DNA of 64,000 bases, taken from positions 1 to 64,000 of the forward strand of contig JBOGUF010000138.1 in NCBI GenBank assembly GCA_050696075.1, written 5' to 3'. Made by a program: the position numbers and the translations under genes. A model generated the notes under the pieces. It made no database searches. It worked only from the letters and a program-made list of their open reading frames with translations, and was not told the origin of the DNA. Positions 11,610 through 19,674 of this stretch are shown piece after piece (positions within the stretch are counted from its first letter, which is position 1; each line of letters starts with the position of its first letter). The DNA is from JBOGUF01 sp050696075 (GTDB lineage: Bacteria; Chloroflexota; Chloroflexia; Thermomicrobiales; UBA6265).

Positions 11610-13220
11610 TTGAGCGATGGGTCGATCCTACAGGGTGATCGGGCGCGAAGGGCGCTTGCCTATGGCGGGCGCACGATGACCGCGTTGCTGCGCCCGACGT
11701 TGGGTCCGCTCGCGCGAACCGTCGCCGTCGCCGGCGCCGTTGATGGCGAGCGCCCGGAAATCCTCGACGATGGCGCGACGATCGCCCGTCGCACGGTGCA
11801 ACTCGACGAGCCGTTCGCCGACATGGGCGGCATGATGCTGCGCCACCTCGCCTGGAAGATGCACGAGACCGTCGGGGGCGGGGCGACCACCGCCTGTCTG
11901 ATCGCGCAGGGGCTCGTCGACGGTGCCGCACCGTACGTTGCGGCGGGCGGCGATCCGCTGCTCATGAAGCGGGCGTGGCAGTGTTTACTCTCCGCGGCGC
12001 TCGGCGAACTGCGGCGGCAGGCGGTCAGCATCGACGAGGTTCGCAACTTGCAGGCGATCGCCCGCGGGTCGTTGCGCGAGCCCGACCTGGTCGCGATGGT
12101 GGCCGAGGTGATGGAGGCGGTCGGTCCCGACGGCTCGGTGTCCGTCGAAGACTCGGCGACATCCGCGTCCGGGTTTCATTTCCTGGAGGCGACGACCTGG
12201 CAGGAAGGGTGGGCCTCGTTCGGCCTCGCCGCACAAACCGACTCGCGGATCGAACTCCAAGACCCCGCCATCTTTCTCTCGGAACTCCCGCTGCTAACCG
12301 GCGACGAGTTACTACCCGGCTTGGAGGCATGCCGAGAGGTGGGCAGCCGCAACCTGGTCATCATCGCTCCTCAGTTCGGGGACGGGGCGATCAAGCTGCT
12401 GCTCATCAATCGGGAGCGGGGCACCTTCGATACGGTCGCCGCGGCGCGATCCCCACTGCTCGGCCGCCAGCAAACCGAGGCGATGGCCGACCTCGCGGCG
12501 CTCACCGGTGGGCGCAGCGTCAATCGTGCTTCTTGGTCGGTCGGTGACCGGGTGCGGCCGGAGGATATCGGGCACGCCCGCCGGGTCTGGATGACGCGCA
12601 AGGAGTTCTGCATCATCGACGGCGCCGGCGATCGTACGGGCATTCGCGACCGGTTGGCCGCGGCGAGAGCCACGCTCCGTGCCGTCGGCGATGCGGACCA
12701 ATCCGAGATCGAGGCCATCCGGGCACGCATCGGGCGGCTTGGCGGCGTCTCCGCCGTCGTGCGGATCGGGGCACCGACCAAAGCAGCCCGGGCGGAGCGC
12801 CGAGTCCGCTTCGAGGCGGCGGTCAACTCGCTCCGGGCGGCGCTCCGCGGCGGCGTGGTGGCGGGTGCGGGTGCCACGCTCGTGCGCTGTGCGGGCGCGC
12901 TTGATCGCCTCCCGTTGCCGGAGGGACAGGAGCCAGCGCGCCGCATCTTTGCGCGGGCACTCGGCGAGCCGATGCGGGCGATCGCCGAGAATGCCGGGAT
13001 GGACGCGAGCATGATCCTTGCCGACGCCCTCGCCGCGCCGCCCGGTCAGACGTTCGACGTCGTGCGCCGGCGATGGGTCGACGCCCTTGAGGGCGGTATC
13101 CTCGATCCGCTCGAGACGATCGAGGCGGCGCTCGAACGGAGCGTGAGCATGGCCGGCATGGTGCTCACGACCGAAACGCTCGTTCGCCGCCCGCGCCCGC
13201 CGATCGCCGATGCGCCGTGA
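11610..13220 (+). CDS. Divergent GroEL-like chaperonin paralogue lacking ATPase aspartates
   Basis: 536 residues, the length of GroEL, alignable over the whole chain: 'RARRALAYGGRTMTALLRPTLGP' matches the N-terminal helix, 'EILDDGATIARR' the KDGV segment, 'LTGGRSVNR' and 'VWMTRKEFCIIDGAG' the apical/intermediate domains, and 'GGVVAGAGATL' the C-terminal equatorial part. Two ATPase residues are gone. The GDGTTTA loop reads GGGATTA (Asp87 position is Gly90 here), and the VEDALHATRA helix reads 'FEAAVNSLRA' (Asp398 position is Ala403). Asp52 is kept. It is therefore probably unable to hydrolyse ATP and may be a binding or regulatory paralogue. Start: TTG at 11610 with GAGGGA 7 bp upstream. No groES is nearby. 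The BNR gene follows, coupled. Confidence 0.82.
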   Translation: MSDGSILQGDRARRALAYGGRTMTALLRPTLGPLARTVAVAGAVDGERPEILDDGATIARRTVQLDEPFADMGGMMLRHLAWKMHETVGGGATTACLIAQGLVDGAAPYVAAGGDPLLMKRAWQCLLSAALGELRRQAVSIDEVRNLQAIARGSLREPDLVAMVAEVMEAVGPDGSVSVEDSATSASGFHFLEATTWQEGWASFGLAAQTDSRIELQDPAIFLSELPLLTGDELLPGLEACREVGSRNLVIIAPQFGDGAIKLLLINRERGTFDTVAAARSPLLGRQQTEAMADLAALTGGRSVNRASWSVGDRVRPEDIGHARRVWMTRKEFCIIDGAGDRTGIRDRLAAARATLRAVGDADQSEIEAIRARIGRLGGVSAVVRIGAPTKAARAERRVRFEAAVNSLRAALRGGVVAGAGATLVRCAGALDRLPLPEGQEPARRIFARALGEPMRAIAENAGMDASMILADALAAPPGQTFDVVRRRWVDALEGGILDPLETIEAALERSVSMAGMVLTTETLVRRPRPPIADAP

Positions 13221-13230
13221 CGCGGAGACC

Positions 13231-15588
13231 ATGATGCAACCGGCCTGGACGACACTCCTTCGGGTTGACGGAGGAACGGTCAACTGGCTAGCGACGCACC
13301 GCGCGTCGGGCGCGGCGGTCACCACGTTCGCGGCCACGCCAGTGGGCGTCTTCGCGACGGCCGACGGTGGCGCGTCCTGGCGGGCAGTCGCCGTCCACGG
13401 CACCCCGATGGGGTTCGCGACGCTCGCCGCCGCGTCCGATCGCGACGCGCACCCGTTGTTGTTTGCCGGCAATGAGTACGGCGTCTTTCGCCTGCGGGCG
13501 GACGACGAAACGTGGACCCACCTCATCGGCGACAAGCAGATCAATGCCCTCGCTGTTGCCGACGCTCTCGACGGCGAGCGAGCCGTGTTCGCCGGCACCG
13601 AGCACGATGGCGTACTGGTTTCCACCGACGACGGCGCCGCCTGGACGGAATCGGGCGTCGGCTTGCTTGACCGGACGGTTCTCACGCTTGCCCTGTCGCC
13701 CACGTTCGCCACCGATCGCACCGCGTTTGCCGGCTGCGCGAGCGGACTCTACCGCTCGCGGAATGGCGCCAAGTCGTGGACAACGATGGAGTTGCCCGCC
13801 GATGAGGTGGCAGTCCAATGCCTCGCGTGCTCACTGCGGTTCGGGGAGGATCGAACCCTGCTGGCCGGAACGGAAGCGCACGGCGCGTTCCGTTCGCGAG
13901 ACGCCGGACGCACTTGGGAGAGCGTCGCCGACGGCATCGGTGGTGTCTCTGGACTCTTGTTCTTGGACGGCGGAGGCCAGCGAATGATGCTGACGACGGA
14001 TTCGCAGGTCTTTGTCTCCCCGGACGCGGGCGATTCGTGGCGTATCGCCGGATCGTTGCCCGCGCCCGTGATGAGCATCACCGGTGGGACGAGCGGGGGT
14101 GACGAGCGCGTGTTGGCAGCGTTGGCGATGCGTGGCGTCGCGGTCTCCGCCGACGCCGGGAGCACCTGGCTCCCCTCCAACGCCGGGCTGTGCGCCTCGC
14201 CGCTCTCGATCATCCGGACCGTCCCCGCAGGAGCCGGCGGCCATGCGGTGTTCGTCGGTGGTCCGAGCGCGGGCGTCCGGCTCTCGTTGGACGTTGGAGG
14301 GTCGTGGCGCGACCTGTCCGATGGGATACTCGGGTTACTGCGCGATCTCGTCGTCTCGCCTCGATTCGCGCGTGACCGCTCGGTCTTTGCGCTCACGACC
14401 GACGGGGTGTTTGTCGGCGTAGCCGATACCTGGAGGTGGGAACAGGTCGGGGCCGACTGGCATGAGCTGCCGATCGGGCTGGCGATCGCCGATATGCCAG
14501 CGACATCGGTTCGCCTGGTTGCCGGCTTCGCGAATGGGGACCTCTGCTTTTCGCGCGATGGCCGGGTGTGGGAGACGATGCCGAGTCCATTCGGCGGTGA
14601 ACGGCTCGTGGCGCTGAGCCAAGTCCAGGACGATGCCGACACTGTGGTACCAGTCGCGATCACGGTGTCGCCGGAATCGGGTGAGGAACGACCCACGATC
14701 TGGGTACTGGCCGGAGAGGGACGTTCCTGGAAACGGCTCCTCACCTTGGACGAGGCGGGGGTCGTCGCGCTCGATCCCGACTCATCGGGCGGGATGCTTA
14801 TCCTCGGCTGTGGGAACCATCTCTATGCACTCGATCGACGTACGGGGCAAGGACGCAAGCGACGCCTCGCGGTCGCATCGCGGGGCGGTGGCGAGACGTT
14901 GGAGCCTCGGGTCTTGGGCCTGAGCACGATCCACGGATCCTCCCGTCATCGAGTGTTTCTCGTAGCGACCGATGTGGGCCTCCTCTCGTCCCACGACGGT
15001 GGGAGCCAATTTGAGCGTTGGCAGACCGCACATGCAGATGACACGGTGCTGGCGGTGGCGACGTCACCGGCCGTTGGAGCCGATCGCAGGATCTTCGTGG
15101 CCACGGCCGGTGGAGCGCTGCTAGCGTCCGGCGCCGGGGCGGTCGACCTGCTGCTCGTCGACGAGGCCGACCGCCTCAAGATGCCGGAATTGGAGGAGAT
15201 CCGCGACCGCTACGACTGCGCCAACTTCGCCGACGGGGCGGGGGTGGTCCTGATAGGCCTGCCGGGGATCGAGAAGCGGCTGGCCCGCTACCCCCAGCTC
15301 TACTCGCGGGTCGGGTTCGTCCACCACTTCCGGCCGCTGAGCGAGGACGAGCTGCGCTTCATCCTGGCCCACAAGTGGCACGAGATCGGGCTGACCGTTT
15401 CGCCGGACGACTACACGGACGCCGAGGCGCTGGCGGCGATCGCCCGCATCACCGGTGGCAACTTCCGGTTGGTGCAGCGGCTGTTCAGCCAGATCGCGCG
15501 GATCCTGCGCATCAACCACCTGCAGACGATCACGCAAGAGGTCGTCGAGGCGGCGCGGGAGCAGCTCGTGATCGGCCACCTGCCCTGA
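13231..15588 (+). CDS. BNR/sortilin-like repeat protein fused to C-terminal half of a transposition-type AAA ATPase
   Basis: About 785 residues. The first ~630 consist of repeated units such as 'GVFATADGGASWRAVA', 'GVLVSTDDGAAWTESG', 'GAFRSRDAGRTWESVA' and 'VFVSPDAGDSWRIAG', the Asp-box (S-x-D-x-G-x-T/S-W) repeats of sialidase/BNR beta-propellers. From about 15140 the sequence changes to 'DLLLVDEADRLKMPELEEIRDRYD', 'VVLIGLPGIEKRLARYPQLYSRVGF' and 'ITGGNFRLVQRLFSQIARIL', which is Walker B to the end of a TniB/TnsC/ExeA-like AAA ATPase. No Walker A is present, so the ATPase part is a remnant. ATG 13210 is an alternative start that overlaps the chaperonin stop; GGAG at 13224 favours 13231 or 13234. 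Confidence 0.78.
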   Translation: MMQPAWTTLLRVDGGTVNWLATHRASGAAVTTFAATPVGVFATADGGASWRAVAVHGTPMGFATLAAASDRDAHPLLFAGNEYGVFRLRADDETWTHLIGDKQINALAVADALDGERAVFAGTEHDGVLVSTDDGAAWTESGVGLLDRTVLTLALSPTFATDRTAFAGCASGLYRSRNGAKSWTTMELPADEVAVQCLACSLRFGEDRTLLAGTEAHGAFRSRDAGRTWESVADGIGGVSGLLFLDGGGQRMMLTTDSQVFVSPDAGDSWRIAGSLPAPVMSITGGTSGGDERVLAALAMRGVAVSADAGSTWLPSNAGLCASPLSIIRTVPAGAGGHAVFVGGPSAGVRLSLDVGGSWRDLSDGILGLLRDLVVSPRFARDRSVFALTTDGVFVGVADTWRWEQVGADWHELPIGLAIADMPATSVRLVAGFANGDLCFSRDGRVWETMPSPFGGERLVALSQVQDDADTVVPVAITVSPESGEERPTIWVLAGEGRSWKRLLTLDEAGVVALDPDSSGGMLILGCGNHLYALDRRTGQGRKRRLAVASRGGGETLEPRVLGLSTIHGSSRHRVFLVATDVGLLSSHDGGSQFERWQTAHADDTVLAVATSPAVGADRRIFVATAGGALLASGAGAVDLLLVDEADRLKMPELEEIRDRYDCANFADGAGVVLIGLPGIEKRLARYPQLYSRVGFVHHFRPLSEDELRFILAHKWHEIGLTVSPDDYTDAEALAAIARITGGNFRLVQRLFSQIARILRINHLQTITQEVVEAAREQLVIGHLP

Positions 15589-15627
15589 TCGAGCGACGGG
15601 CATGGGGGTGCCACTGAGCGCTGAAGA

Positions 15628-15753
15628 TCAGGGCCACGTAGCGGTGAAGATGACAACGTCGATGTACGCGGCGCGGTCGCGTTCGACTGTGAGGGCGCGT
15701 CCGCAGGTCGTCTTCCCGACTGCTGGGCCGCCGGTCAGGATCAGTGGTCGCAT
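15628..15753 (-). pseudogene. N-terminal remnant of a P-loop kinase-like protein
   Basis: A 41-codon frame reads 'MRPLILTGGPAVGKTTCGRA', a textbook Walker A start, then 'ERDRAAYIDV', after which it changes to unrelated residues and stops. Homologues of this kind (AAA/adenylate-kinase-like nucleoside kinases) continue with an Asp-Asp after 'AYIDV'. So only the first fifth survives. It faces the end of the AAA-fusion gene and sits in what looks like a scarred segment. Confidence 0.6.
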
Positions 15754-15819
15754 CGTCGCGTTCCTTCCTGGTTCTCGTCCCCAGGAGCGCGTGTTTCGTC
15801 ACCTGGTTGTTTCGGTACA

Positions 15820-15839
15820 CGGTGAGGGATCCCTCACCG
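15820..15839. terminator. Perfect 20-bp palindrome downstream of osmC-like gene
   Basis: CGGTGAGGGATCCCTCACCG is fully self-complementary. It lies 8 bp past the stop of the minus-strand OsmC gene and could act as its terminator hairpin, although no T-run follows on that strand. A protein-binding palindrome is the alternative. Confidence 0.4.
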
Positions 15840-15847
15840 GGAACTCG

Positions 15848-16231
15848 TCACTCGGTCCCGCCCGGCGCGAATTCGAGTGTCTTGCTCAGCGTGGTGCGAA
15901 CAGGCGATCGTTCAAGACGGGCGAGTAGGGCGCTTCGGTGGCCTTCGAGCTGAGGCGGCAGGATCAGTGTGTAGCGGAATCGGCTCACGGCTTCCTCTCG
16001 CTCAACCTCGACTGCCACGCCCACTCCCGTGTCGTCGAGGCCCTGTTCAGCGAGTTCCATGCGGGCGGAGATACTCATGCAGCTCGCAAGCGCGGCTTCG
16101 AGCAGTTCGTGAGGCCTGGGGCCCGCGGAACCGCCCGTGCCGAGCTTGAAGGTGTCGGCTATCCCGGAATGGTCTCCGGATGCGTACTGTGCCTGCCACC
16201 GCGTAGCCAGTGCCTGTGCTGAGATGGTCAT
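15848..16231 (-). CDS. OsmC/Ohr family protein
   Basis: 127 residues beginning 'MTISAQALATRWQAQYASGDHSG'. Family hallmarks are 'TGGSAGPRPHELLEAALASCMSISARMELAEQGL', containing the single conserved Cys of the active-site helix, and 'RFRYTLILPPQLE'. The second Cys of peroxide-reducing OsmC/Ohr proteins would be expected in the 'LARLERSPVRTTLSKTLEF' region, but a serine is there instead, so peroxidase chemistry is doubtful and this is more like the YhfA/one-Cys branch. The ATG at 16231 is chosen; GTG at 16237 is possible. Confidence 0.82.
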   Translation of the reverse strand: MTISAQALATRWQAQYASGDHSGIADTFKLGTGGSAGPRPHELLEAALASCMSISARMELAEQGLDDTGVGVAVEVEREEAVSRFRYTLILPPQLEGHRSALLARLERSPVRTTLSKTLEFAPGGTE

Positions 16232-16580
16232 GACCACATTCTCGCCCTCGTCGGCTCGTCGCTCTGGCCGCGGGCTCATTGGCGGTTGTCCACCCAACCG
16301 ACAACCGTCCAGAGGGAGCCCGCAATCCGATCCCCCAACGTGCATGCGCCGCCAGCAATCGTTGACCGCTTGCTGAGGTGGTTTTGGGGGAAATGGTGTC
16401 AGAGATTCCGGGGCACCATATAATGGCGGTCCCCGCACGAAACTGTCCGAGCGCCGCATTTGACTGCTCGTTGCGGCAAATGCGTGCACATGCCCGAGTG
16501 AAGCCGCCTGTGATCCAACGCGACAGCAGCGAACAAAGCGCCTCAGCCCGTGGCCGGCCGCCTACCAACTGGAGCGGGCG
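16232..16580. other. Intergenic region between divergent genes
   Basis: 349 bp between the osmC-like gene and the beta-lactamase-like gene. The short frames have no recognisable domain. A perfect TATAAT is at 16419-16424 on plus, but the bases 16-18 bp upstream do not form a good -35 box, so promoter status is tentative. Nothing else was identified. Confidence 0.4.
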
Positions 16581-17687
16581 TTGATCTGGCTAGAAACCAG
16601 GGTTGGGCATGGTGGCCGGGTGGTTTGGACGACCTGGGTCCTTGTGGCGATAGTGGCGGTGCTGCCGGCGTGCAGCCTGTTCGATGAGAATCGGTCGGAA
16701 GAGGAGCAGAGGTCGGCCTCCGGGCCAATCCCGACCGCTCGCCAGGTGGATCCACCCGCGGCTCGCCTACCCGAGCGTACCTATCAGTATGCGGATGCGC
16801 CGCCGGAGATGGTGGCCGCGGTCGATGAACTTTTGGCAGGAGAGGACGGCGTCTACGGGGTCGTTCTGATGCGCCCGGATGGGGCGCTCCTCTACAGCGC
16901 CGGTTGCGAGGTGCCGTTTGTCGCGGCCTCCCTGTATAAGCTGGTGCTGCTGGCCGACGTCTACGCGGCCCGCGAGGCCGGCGAGCTGACTTTCGCGCAA
17001 CAGATAACCTTGGAGCCCGACTACTTCCCGACCGGCGAGGAACCTGCCGACAGTTACTTCAACCCGAGCGCCAAGGATGGACGTGTGACGGTTGAGGAGG
17101 CGGTCTTCGCGACTGGAGCCTACTCCAGCAACGTGGCGGCGCGGGCACTCATCCAACTGACGGGAGAGGACGCGATCGAGGCGATGGCGATCGAACTAGG
17201 ACTGACGCGCACGCATTTCCTGGTCGAGCCGCCGGACCTACCAGAGTGGCCGCCGAGGCCCGCGGCGGATACCTCGCTGCACGACGCCGAAGCGGCGACG
17301 TCGTTCGCGAACGCCGAGGCGCGTACCGGACCGGTTAACCTGACGACGCCGTGCGATATGGCGCGTTTCTTCCAGATGTTGCTCGCGGGCGAAGTCGTCA
17401 GTCCTGAGGCGAGCGCGGAACTGCTCGCCATCTTGCGGCAACAGGCCGTCAACGATCGCTTCCCGATCCTCTTGCCGCCTGGGACCGAGATGGCGCACAA
17501 GACCGGCAATCTCGAGCACGTCGTCCACGACGTCGGCGTCATCTACGGGCCGGACGGCCCGATCATCCTGGCGGCGCTCTCGGAAGGGATGACCGACGAC
17601 GACCGGGCGAGGCAAGTTATCCAGCGCCTCGCTCTGGTTGCCTATGGTGAGTACGAGGTCCCGCCCGTCGAGGACGCGGCCAGCTAA
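16581..17687 (+). CDS. Class A beta-lactamase-like serine hydrolase, lipoprotein
   Basis: 368 residues. A membrane stretch 'TWVLVAIVAVLPAC' ends in a lipobox (LPAC), so the protein is probably a lipid-anchored exported enzyme. The penicillin-interacting serine motifs are in order: S-x-x-K as 'ASLYK' (Ser117, Lys120), S-x-N as 'YSSN' (Ser183-Asn184 region) and K-T-G as 'AHKTGN' (Lys307). This set is typical of class A beta-lactamase and PBP-like proteins; whether it hydrolyses beta-lactams, or acts on peptidoglycan peptides, is unknown. Start: TTG at 16581 with GGAG upstream; GTG at 16620 is possible. It converges on rpoN with a 3-bp gap. Confidence 0.85.
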   Translation: MIWLETRVGHGGRVVWTTWVLVAIVAVLPACSLFDENRSEEEQRSASGPIPTARQVDPPAARLPERTYQYADAPPEMVAAVDELLAGEDGVYGVVLMRPDGALLYSAGCEVPFVAASLYKLVLLADVYAAREAGELTFAQQITLEPDYFPTGEEPADSYFNPSAKDGRVTVEEAVFATGAYSSNVAARALIQLTGEDAIEAMAIELGLTRTHFLVEPPDLPEWPPRPAADTSLHDAEAATSFANAEARTGPVNLTTPCDMARFFQMLLAGEVVSPEASAELLAILRQQAVNDRFPILLPPGTEMAHKTGNLEHVVHDVGVIYGPDGPIILAALSEGMTDDDRARQVIQRLALVAYGEYEVPPVEDAAS

Positions 17688-17690
17688 TCG

Positions 17691-19154
17691 CTACCGCATT
17701 GTCGAGGGCAGGATGCCGAGTTCGTTGCGATACTTGGCCACGGTGCGGCGGGCAATGCGGATCCCCACGTGTTGGAGCCGATCGCAGATCTCGCGATCGG
17801 TGAGGGACCGCCCCTGGGACTGCTCCTGATGGATCAGTTCGCGCATGACGTCCTTGACGCTGAGCGACGGCGTGAAGAAGTCGCTGAACGGGATAACCTT
17901 GCGCGATGGTAGCATCACGTACTTGTCTGCGGTAGCGCGGCTGACGGTCGACTCGTGGACGCCGACTTGTTGGGCGACCGTCGCCCGCGTCAGCGGGCGC
18001 AACTCGCGGACTCCATCACGTAGGAAATTTTCTTGCAGCTCGCAGATGCACTTCGTGATGCGGAGCAGCGTATCCTGACGTTGCTGGACGTTGGAGAGGA
18101 AGTTCTTGGCGCGGGTTGTGTACTGACGGATGTGCGTCCGATCGTCCTCCGACGATTCGGGGCGCGCGTCGTGGCTGTGACCATTCGGTGAGGGTTGCTC
18201 GCTCTCCCGATGAACACGCCGCCGACCGAGGTCGATCGCGAGTTCCTCGTACAAGGGATTGACGCGCAACCTGGCCCGGCCGCTGTCGACAACCTCGACG
18301 TAGAGAACATCGTCTTTGATTGAGATAACGACGTCTGGCGCTACGTAGGTCGATCGCGATGGGCTGCGCCAGGAGCGGGCGAGTTGCGACTGCAACGGCG
18401 TCGGGTTGAGATGAGCGCGGATGAAGTCGCGCGCCTCCTCGACCTCTTCGGTCGAGACGCCAAGGTCCTTGCCGATCTTGCCGAACTTATGCAGGGCAAG
18501 ATCTTCGAGATGGCGGTCAACAATCGCGTGGACCACCGCCGGTACGGTCTGTTCTAGGTTTTCGAGCTCGCGGATCTGGAGCTGAAGGCACTCCCGCAGG
18601 TCGCGCGATCCCACGCCGACCGGCGCTACGTCCTGGACGACTTCGAGCACGGTCTCAACGGTGGCGGCGTCGACACCGAGCGCTTGGGCGACTTCGTCCA
18701 GCGACGCCGCAAGAAATCCGCGTTCGTCGATGGCGTCGACGAGATACTCGGCGATCGGTTGCTCGTCCGGTTTGAGGATGGTCCGAGCGTCTCGCAGGAT
18801 TGTGGCGCGCACGTTCTCGTCATCGGCGACCAGGGCAAGGGGATCGAAGTCGTCGTCGCGCAGCGAAGAGGATGACGTCAGGCGTTCGGCGAGGGAGTCG
18901 TCGCGGTCCGGCAACTCGGGTCTGATCGATTCGACTGGGCAGGTGGGGCAGACTGATCCCTCAAGCACCGCGCCGCAGATGGCGCAGAGCGGCTGCTCGT
19001 CCAGTTCCAGGGCCGGATTGATTTCTACCTCCGCCGCGATGATGTTTTCGAGTTCCATGCGCGACAGACTGAGGATGTAGTTCGCTTCGATGAGGCTCGG
19101 CGACACCCACGGCCGCTGCTCCTGGGAGAGATCGTAGCCGTGCTCCATCTCCAT
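17691..19154 (-). CDS. rpoN: RNA polymerase sigma-54 factor with a CxxC...CxxC insert
   Basis: 487 residues. Region I is 'YDLSQEQRPWVSPSLIEANYILSLSRMELE', followed by the core-binding region and the C-terminal DNA-binding part, with 'TVAQQVGVHESTVSRATADKYV' (helix-turn-helix) and the RpoN box 'IARRTVAKYRNELGI'. Between region I and the core-binding domain is 'CAICGAVLEGSVCPTC' (Cys57, 60, 69, 72), a zinc-knuckle pattern absent from enterobacterial RpoN. RpoN recruits polymerase to -24/-12 promoters and needs an AAA+ activator; none is encoded in the window. The gene is monocistronic. Confidence 0.95.
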   Translation of the reverse strand: MEMEHGYDLSQEQRPWVSPSLIEANYILSLSRMELENIIAAEVEINPALELDEQPLCAICGAVLEGSVCPTCPVESIRPELPDRDDSLAERLTSSSSLRDDDFDPLALVADDENVRATILRDARTILKPDEQPIAEYLVDAIDERGFLAASLDEVAQALGVDAATVETVLEVVQDVAPVGVGSRDLRECLQLQIRELENLEQTVPAVVHAIVDRHLEDLALHKFGKIGKDLGVSTEEVEEARDFIRAHLNPTPLQSQLARSWRSPSRSTYVAPDVVISIKDDVLYVEVVDSGRARLRVNPLYEELAIDLGRRRVHRESEQPSPNGHSHDARPESSEDDRTHIRQYTTRAKNFLSNVQQRQDTLLRITKCICELQENFLRDGVRELRPLTRATVAQQVGVHESTVSRATADKYVMLPSRKVIPFSDFFTPSLSVKDVMRELIHQEQSQGRSLTDREICDRLQHVGIRIARRTVAKYRNELGILPSTMR

Positions 19155-19674
19155 GTGCGGGTCCTCATCTCATTATGCCCGGTGCCGCTGTTGTCGGCTG
19201 GACGGCGTAGGGCGCGGTCAGGCGTCTTGTTCACCGAACGTGCGAGCAATCGACCAAGCGCGGCGCTGGAACGAGAAAGCCCGTGGTTGGGAGCGGCCGC
19301 CATGCATTGTCGACCGTCGCGAATGCCGCAAGTGTACGGCAAGCGCGGAAGTGATGGCAAGGAACTTGCTGAAGTTCGCCGGCTTGTCGCCAACCCCTGC
19401 GTGCATCGCGGCGCCAACAACAAGAACGTTCGCTATATCGGCGCCTGATTGCGCGCTGGAAGCAGTATCAGCTGGCCTGCCGCGTACGAACACCTGTACA
19501 GGGTCGGGGCCGATTGGTATCATCCATGCTGCATGGTCGCCGCATCTTATGGAAATGCAGCGTATCAGTATGACGCAAACGGCGAAGGATTTAGCGGAGT
19601 TTTGCCTCGTAACCAGGGCGCAGCAGAACACTCTAGGCTTGCCGAGCGATCGGCCTCGCGGGACGCGGTAGGCG
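19155..19674. other. Intergenic region with no supported gene
   Basis: 520 bp between the 5' ends of rpoN and the site-2 protease gene. Several overlapping frames exist but none resembles a known protein and they overlap each other on both strands. It should contain both divergent promoters, though I could not pick convincing -35/-10 pairs. Confidence 0.45.

Noticed and set aside
10384..11931. A 515-codon minus-strand frame across the dehydrogenase and chaperonin genes
   Set aside because: It lies opposite two well-supported genes and reads as repetitive Arg/Gly/Asp-rich text.
15602..15928. A 108-codon plus-strand frame downstream of the BNR-AAA gene
   Set aside because: It is the antisense of the kinase remnant and of the osmC end, both of which make better protein sense on the minus strand.
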